Below are positions 6,681 through 8,696 of a stretch of 8,696 nt of DNA, piece by piece. Positions within the stretch are counted from its first letter, which is position 1. Each line of letters starts with the position of its first letter. Origin of the DNA: Bacillota bacterium (GTDB taxonomy: Bacteria > Bacillota > Dethiobacteria > DTU022); contig JAAYGO010000198.1 in assembly GCA_012727685.1 (NCBI GenBank), positions 1 through 8,696 on the forward strand. The letters run 5' to 3'. The notes beneath the pieces are model-generated. The model searched no databases. It saw only the letters and a list, made by a program, of their open reading frames with translations, and was not told the DNA's origin. Position numbers and translations under genes: made by a program.

Positions 6681-7934
6681 ATGAGGAGTTATTTGAAAAG
6701 TCAAAGAGTATTGGGTTTAAACGGCGCCGGACGGATTGGGAAGCTGACCCTGTGGAACCACCTCAGTGAAGCCCATTTCGACGGTTTTGTGATCAATACC
6801 GGCAGGGAAGTGGGCAAAAGGCTGGAAGACATTATCGATTACCTGGTCAGCGATTCCACCTATGGTTCGCTGGATAGATTTTTATACGGCTACTCGGGGA
6901 AGCGCTGCAGCATCGAAATTAAAGACCGCGCCGCCGCTGTTTTTGAGATAAACGGGCTGCCGGTGAAGATCCTGATGGAATCGCGCAACCCGCGGGAGAT
7001 TAACTGGGCCCGGGAGGGAGTACGGCTGGTAGTTGACTGCACCGGGATGTTTGTGGATCCGACCGTGCCTGCTGATCACCCCCGGGGCAGTGCGCGCGGG
7101 CACCTGGAGTCCGGTGCGGAGAAGGTAATTGTCAGCGCTCCGTTCAAGATCCGCGACAAGGCGAAAAAAATACCGCCCGACTGCGGGATGTTTGTTTACG
7201 GGATCAATCACACCGATTACGACCCGGCGCGGCATCAGATTATTTCTGCCGCTAGCTGCACCACCACCGGCCTGGCCCACATGATCAAGCCGCTGCTGGA
7301 AACGCGCGAAACGGCGGAAATTATCACCGCTTCCATGTCCACGGTGCATGCGGCCACCAATACTCAGAACATTCTGGATGCGGTTCCCTCTGCCGGTGCC
7401 TCCGATTTAAGGAAAAACCGGTCGGTGATGAACAACATCATTTTAAGCACTACCGGCGCCGCCTTTGCCCTTGAAGAGATCATCCCGGAGATCAAGGGCA
7501 TCGGCCTGATGGCCGATTCGGTCCGCATCCCAACCACTACCACTTCCCTGATCATCCTCAATGTCACCTTTAACACGAAACTGGACGAAAACGGGGCACC
7601 GCTGCTAAGCGCCGCATTGATCAACGAGATCTATAAGAAAGCGGCGGAGGGGCCGCAAAAGGGGATGCTAGTTTTCAGCGATAAGCAAAATGTCTCCTCC
7701 GACCTGATCGGTTACCGCGCCGCCATCGTGATCGAGGGCTGCGAAACCCATACGCGGACCGGTTTTATCCCGCTTACTGCCGAAACCCTGCGCGGCTGCG
7801 GGATCGAGACGCCCGGAAGCATCAATATTCCGGTAACCCACGCCAAGATTTTCGGCTGGTATGATAACGAGCTCGGCAGCTACGTAAATTTTCTGGGCAA
7901 ACTGACGGTGTATATCGATAAAAATATGCCGTGA
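6678..7934 (+). CDS. gap: Divergent glyceraldehyde-3-phosphate dehydrogenase paralogue
   Basis: The 418-residue protein belongs to the GAPDH family, which oxidises glyceraldehyde 3-phosphate to 1,3-bisphosphoglycerate or runs the reverse reaction in gluconeogenesis. Visible features are the nucleotide-binding NGAGRIG (15-21), the catalytic SAASCTTTGLA with Cys194, TVHAATNTQ with the catalytic-base His224, the DLRKNR loop, STTGAAFA, VRIPT with the phosphate-site Arg283, and WYDNELG (394-400). The catalytic set is thus complete. It is ~80 residues longer than the usual ~335, with extra residues at the N-terminus, in the first half, and ~24 between SSDLIG and WYDNE. The INT at 39-41 replaces the usual IND; loss of that Asp, which holds the NAD ribose, is seen in NADP-using members such as GapB, so NADP use is possible. 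Erythrose-4-phosphate dehydrogenase or a non-glycolytic role cannot be excluded. It is coupled to the upstream dikinase-like gene. Confidence 0.85.
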   Translation: MMRSYLKSQRVLGLNGAGRIGKLTLWNHLSEAHFDGFVINTGREVGKRLEDIIDYLVSDSTYGSLDRFLYGYSGKRCSIEIKDRAAAVFEINGLPVKILMESRNPREINWAREGVRLVVDCTGMFVDPTVPADHPRGSARGHLESGAEKVIVSAPFKIRDKAKKIPPDCGMFVYGINHTDYDPARHQIISAASCTTTGLAHMIKPLLETRETAEIITASMSTVHAATNTQNILDAVPSAGASDLRKNRSVMNNIILSTTGAAFALEEIIPEIKGIGLMADSVRIPTTTTSLIILNVTFNTKLDENGAPLLSAALINEIYKKAAEGPQKGMLVFSDKQNVSSDLIGYRAAIVIEGCETHTRTGFIPLTAETLRGCGIETPGSINIPVTHAKIFGWYDNELGSYVNFLGKLTVYIDKNMP

Positions 7935-8075
7935 GGCTTCTGGCCAAAGGCTATTGGCAATGGGCAGTGATGTCAGGGGGCATGCCTGGCAGGGAAAGTC
8001 CTGGACCTGGCCGATTTGGAAACCGTGCATAAAAAACAGCTCCGTTGCAAAAGACTTAAATAGCTTAAGCATTGT

Positions 8076-8086
8076 AAAGGAGGATC
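8076..8086 (+). promoter_or_regulatory. Strong ribosome binding site fixing the TTG start of the coat protein gene
   Basis: AAAGGAGGATC lies 7-10 bases before the TTG at 8094, depending on the base counted from. The first in-frame ATG (8124) has no comparable site and would remove the first ten residues, so TTG is preferred. Confidence 0.75.
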
Positions 8087-8093
8087 TGCTCAA

Positions 8094-8546
8094 TTGGCTA
8101 AACCCTTAAGTCAAAAGGAACGGATGCTGTTGGAAGATCAGAAGTCCCACGAGGAGATTTGCATTAAGAAGTATAGCAATTATGCCCAGCAGGCGCAGGA
8201 TCCGCAGTTAAAGCAGTTGTTCAACAGTTATGCCGCGCAGGAGCAAACCCATTACAATACCCTTAACCAGCTCCTGTCGGGGCAGCAGCCCAACATGGCG
8301 CAGCAGGGGCAGCAGCAACAGCAGCAGGCGGAGTTCCCCGCAGGCGGCTACCACGATGACGCGGCGCTGTGCAATGACATGCTGATGACCGAGAAGTATG
8401 TCTCCAATACCTATGATACCGCCATTTTTGAAATGACCGACGCTAATGTGCGCCAGGCGCTGAACCACATTCAAAAAGAAGAGCAGCAGCACGGTGAGGG
8501 CATCTTTAACTACATGCAGAGCAAGGGCATGTACCAGCCCCAATAG
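8094..8546 (+). CDS. CotF-family spore coat protein (ferritin-like fold)
   Basis: This 150-residue soluble protein matches the Coat F domain family, structural proteins of the endospore coat. It consists of two helical-hairpin halves: residues 9-61, with LLEDQKSHEEICIKKYS and AAQEQTHYNTL, and 86-146, with CNDMLMTEKYVSNTYDTAIFE and NHIQKEEQQHGEGIFNYM. A Gln-rich linker (64-78, with six consecutive Gln at 73-78) joins them. Each half holds an E-x-x-H motif (Glu50/His53 and Glu130/His133) plus glutamates on the preceding helix (Glu20/21 and Glu100), the ligand pattern of ferritin-like di-metal proteins; whether metal is bound is unknown. The gene is 159 bases after the GAPDH-like gene with its own strong ribosome binding site and no convincing terminator or promoter in the gap, so it may be read through or independently transcribed. 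It marks the organism as an endospore former. Confidence 0.87.
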   Translation: MAKPLSQKERMLLEDQKSHEEICIKKYSNYAQQAQDPQLKQLFNSYAAQEQTHYNTLNQLLSGQQPNMAQQGQQQQQQAEFPAGGYHDDAALCNDMLMTEKYVSNTYDTAIFEMTDANVRQALNHIQKEEQQHGEGIFNYMQSKGMYQPQ

Positions 8547-8582
8547 CGGATGCCGCATTCAAGGGGCGCTGCACAATAAGAG

Positions 8583-8607
8583 ATCCTTCGGGCTTCGCCC
8601 TCAGGAT
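8583..8607. repeat. Short palindromic intergenic repeat (GATCCTTCGGGCTTCGCCC type)
   Basis: ATCCT (8583-8587) pairs with AGGAT (8603-8607), and GGGC (8590-8593) with GCCC (8597-8600) around a TTC loop, with a TC/TC internal loop between them. The flanks AGAG before and GACA after give the 'AGATCCTTCG...CAGGATGACA' layout that I recall as a widely dispersed small palindromic repeat in several bacterial phyla. Only one copy is present here, so repeat status rests on recognition, not on counting. Confidence 0.55.
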
Positions 8608-8634
8608 GACAAGAAGGAATTCAGGATCAAATCG

Positions 8635-8669
8635 AGGGGCTGACCTTTTGGGCCAGCCCCTTAATTATT
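8635..8669 (+). terminator. Terminator-like hairpin after the coat protein gene
   Basis: An 8-bp stem (8635-8642 AGGGGCTG with 8654-8661 CAGCCCCT) continues past one mismatch with two more C-G pairs and closes on TTTTG. A T-rich tail, TAATTATT, follows. It lies ~90 bases after the stop at 8546 and probably ends that transcript. Confidence 0.65.
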
Positions 8670-8674
8670 GGCAG

Positions 8675-8691
8675 GCAATCACGGTGATTGC
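8675..8691. repeat. 17-bp inverted repeat at the window edge
   Basis: GCAATCAC (8675-8682) and GTGATTGC (8684-8691) are perfect inverted copies around a single G, followed by TTTC before the window ends. It could be an operator for a gene beyond the edge or a second small terminator hairpin (7-bp stem with a CGG loop) whose tail is cut off. Confidence 0.4.
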
Positions 8692-8696
8692 TTTCG

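Noticed and set aside
8047..8076. Sporulation-type (sigma-G/F-like) promoter GCAAA, 18 bases, CATTGTA before the coat gene
   Set aside because: The spacing is good, but the predicted start would fall inside the Shine-Dalgarno sequence at 8076-8086, leaving too little mRNA for ribosome binding.
7668..8093. 141-residue reverse-strand open frame spanning the gap-coat gene interval
   Set aside because: Mostly antisense to the conserved C-terminus of the GAPDH-like gene; no recognisable motif.
7935..8093. Terminator or small gene between the GAPDH-like and coat genes
   Set aside because: Only short weak hairpins (for example GCCA/TGGC at 7943-7958) without T-tracts; a short open frame from the ATG near 7970 has no ribosome binding site and overlaps the coat gene.

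Overview
This window looks like a chromosomal segment from an endospore-forming, anaerobic-type Firmicute, probably class Clostridia (Peptococcaceae/Desulfotomaculum-like). The reasons are a CotF-type spore coat protein, strong AGGAGGTGATC-type Shine-Dalgarno sites, frequent GTG/TTG starts, sigma-A-type promoters and intrinsic terminators. The genus cannot be fixed from the sequence alone. All recognised genes lie on the + strand; I found no tRNA, rRNA, CRISPR array or insertion sequence.

Layout. (i) 1-78 is the tail of a membrane protein, probably a TRAP-transporter large permease, closed by a long perfect hairpin. (ii) 180-2338 is a transport operon. A near-consensus promoter is followed by a ~235-nt leader holding an intrinsic terminator and a possible competing antiterminator, then yhdT (DUF997 membrane protein) and panF (sodium/pantothenate symporter), then a terminator. 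(iii) 2453-7934 is a second operon. Its AT-rich promoter region carries repeated AGGCTAGC palindromes. It drives a 1369-residue protein with the ATP-grasp and phosphohistidine domains of pyruvate phosphate dikinase (PPDK) at its C-terminal end, preceded by ~860 residues I do not recognise and lacking the PEP/pyruvate TIM barrel. The next gene, a divergent glyceraldehyde-3-phosphate dehydrogenase (GAPDH) paralogue, overlaps it by one base. (iv) 8094-8546 is a CotF-like spore coat protein with its own strong ribosome binding site. It is followed by a short palindromic repeat, a terminator-like hairpin and an inverted repeat at the window edge.

How they work together. yhdT-panF is a recognisable vitamin B5 uptake pair, and its leader suggests it is switched by premature termination. 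The dikinase-like protein and the GAPDH paralogue appear to be translationally coupled and so probably belong to one pathway. The dikinase keeps the residues for ATP binding and for the phosphohistidine but has no PEP barrel, so the acceptor of its phosphoryl group is unknown. This pair is the best candidate in the window for an undescribed system.
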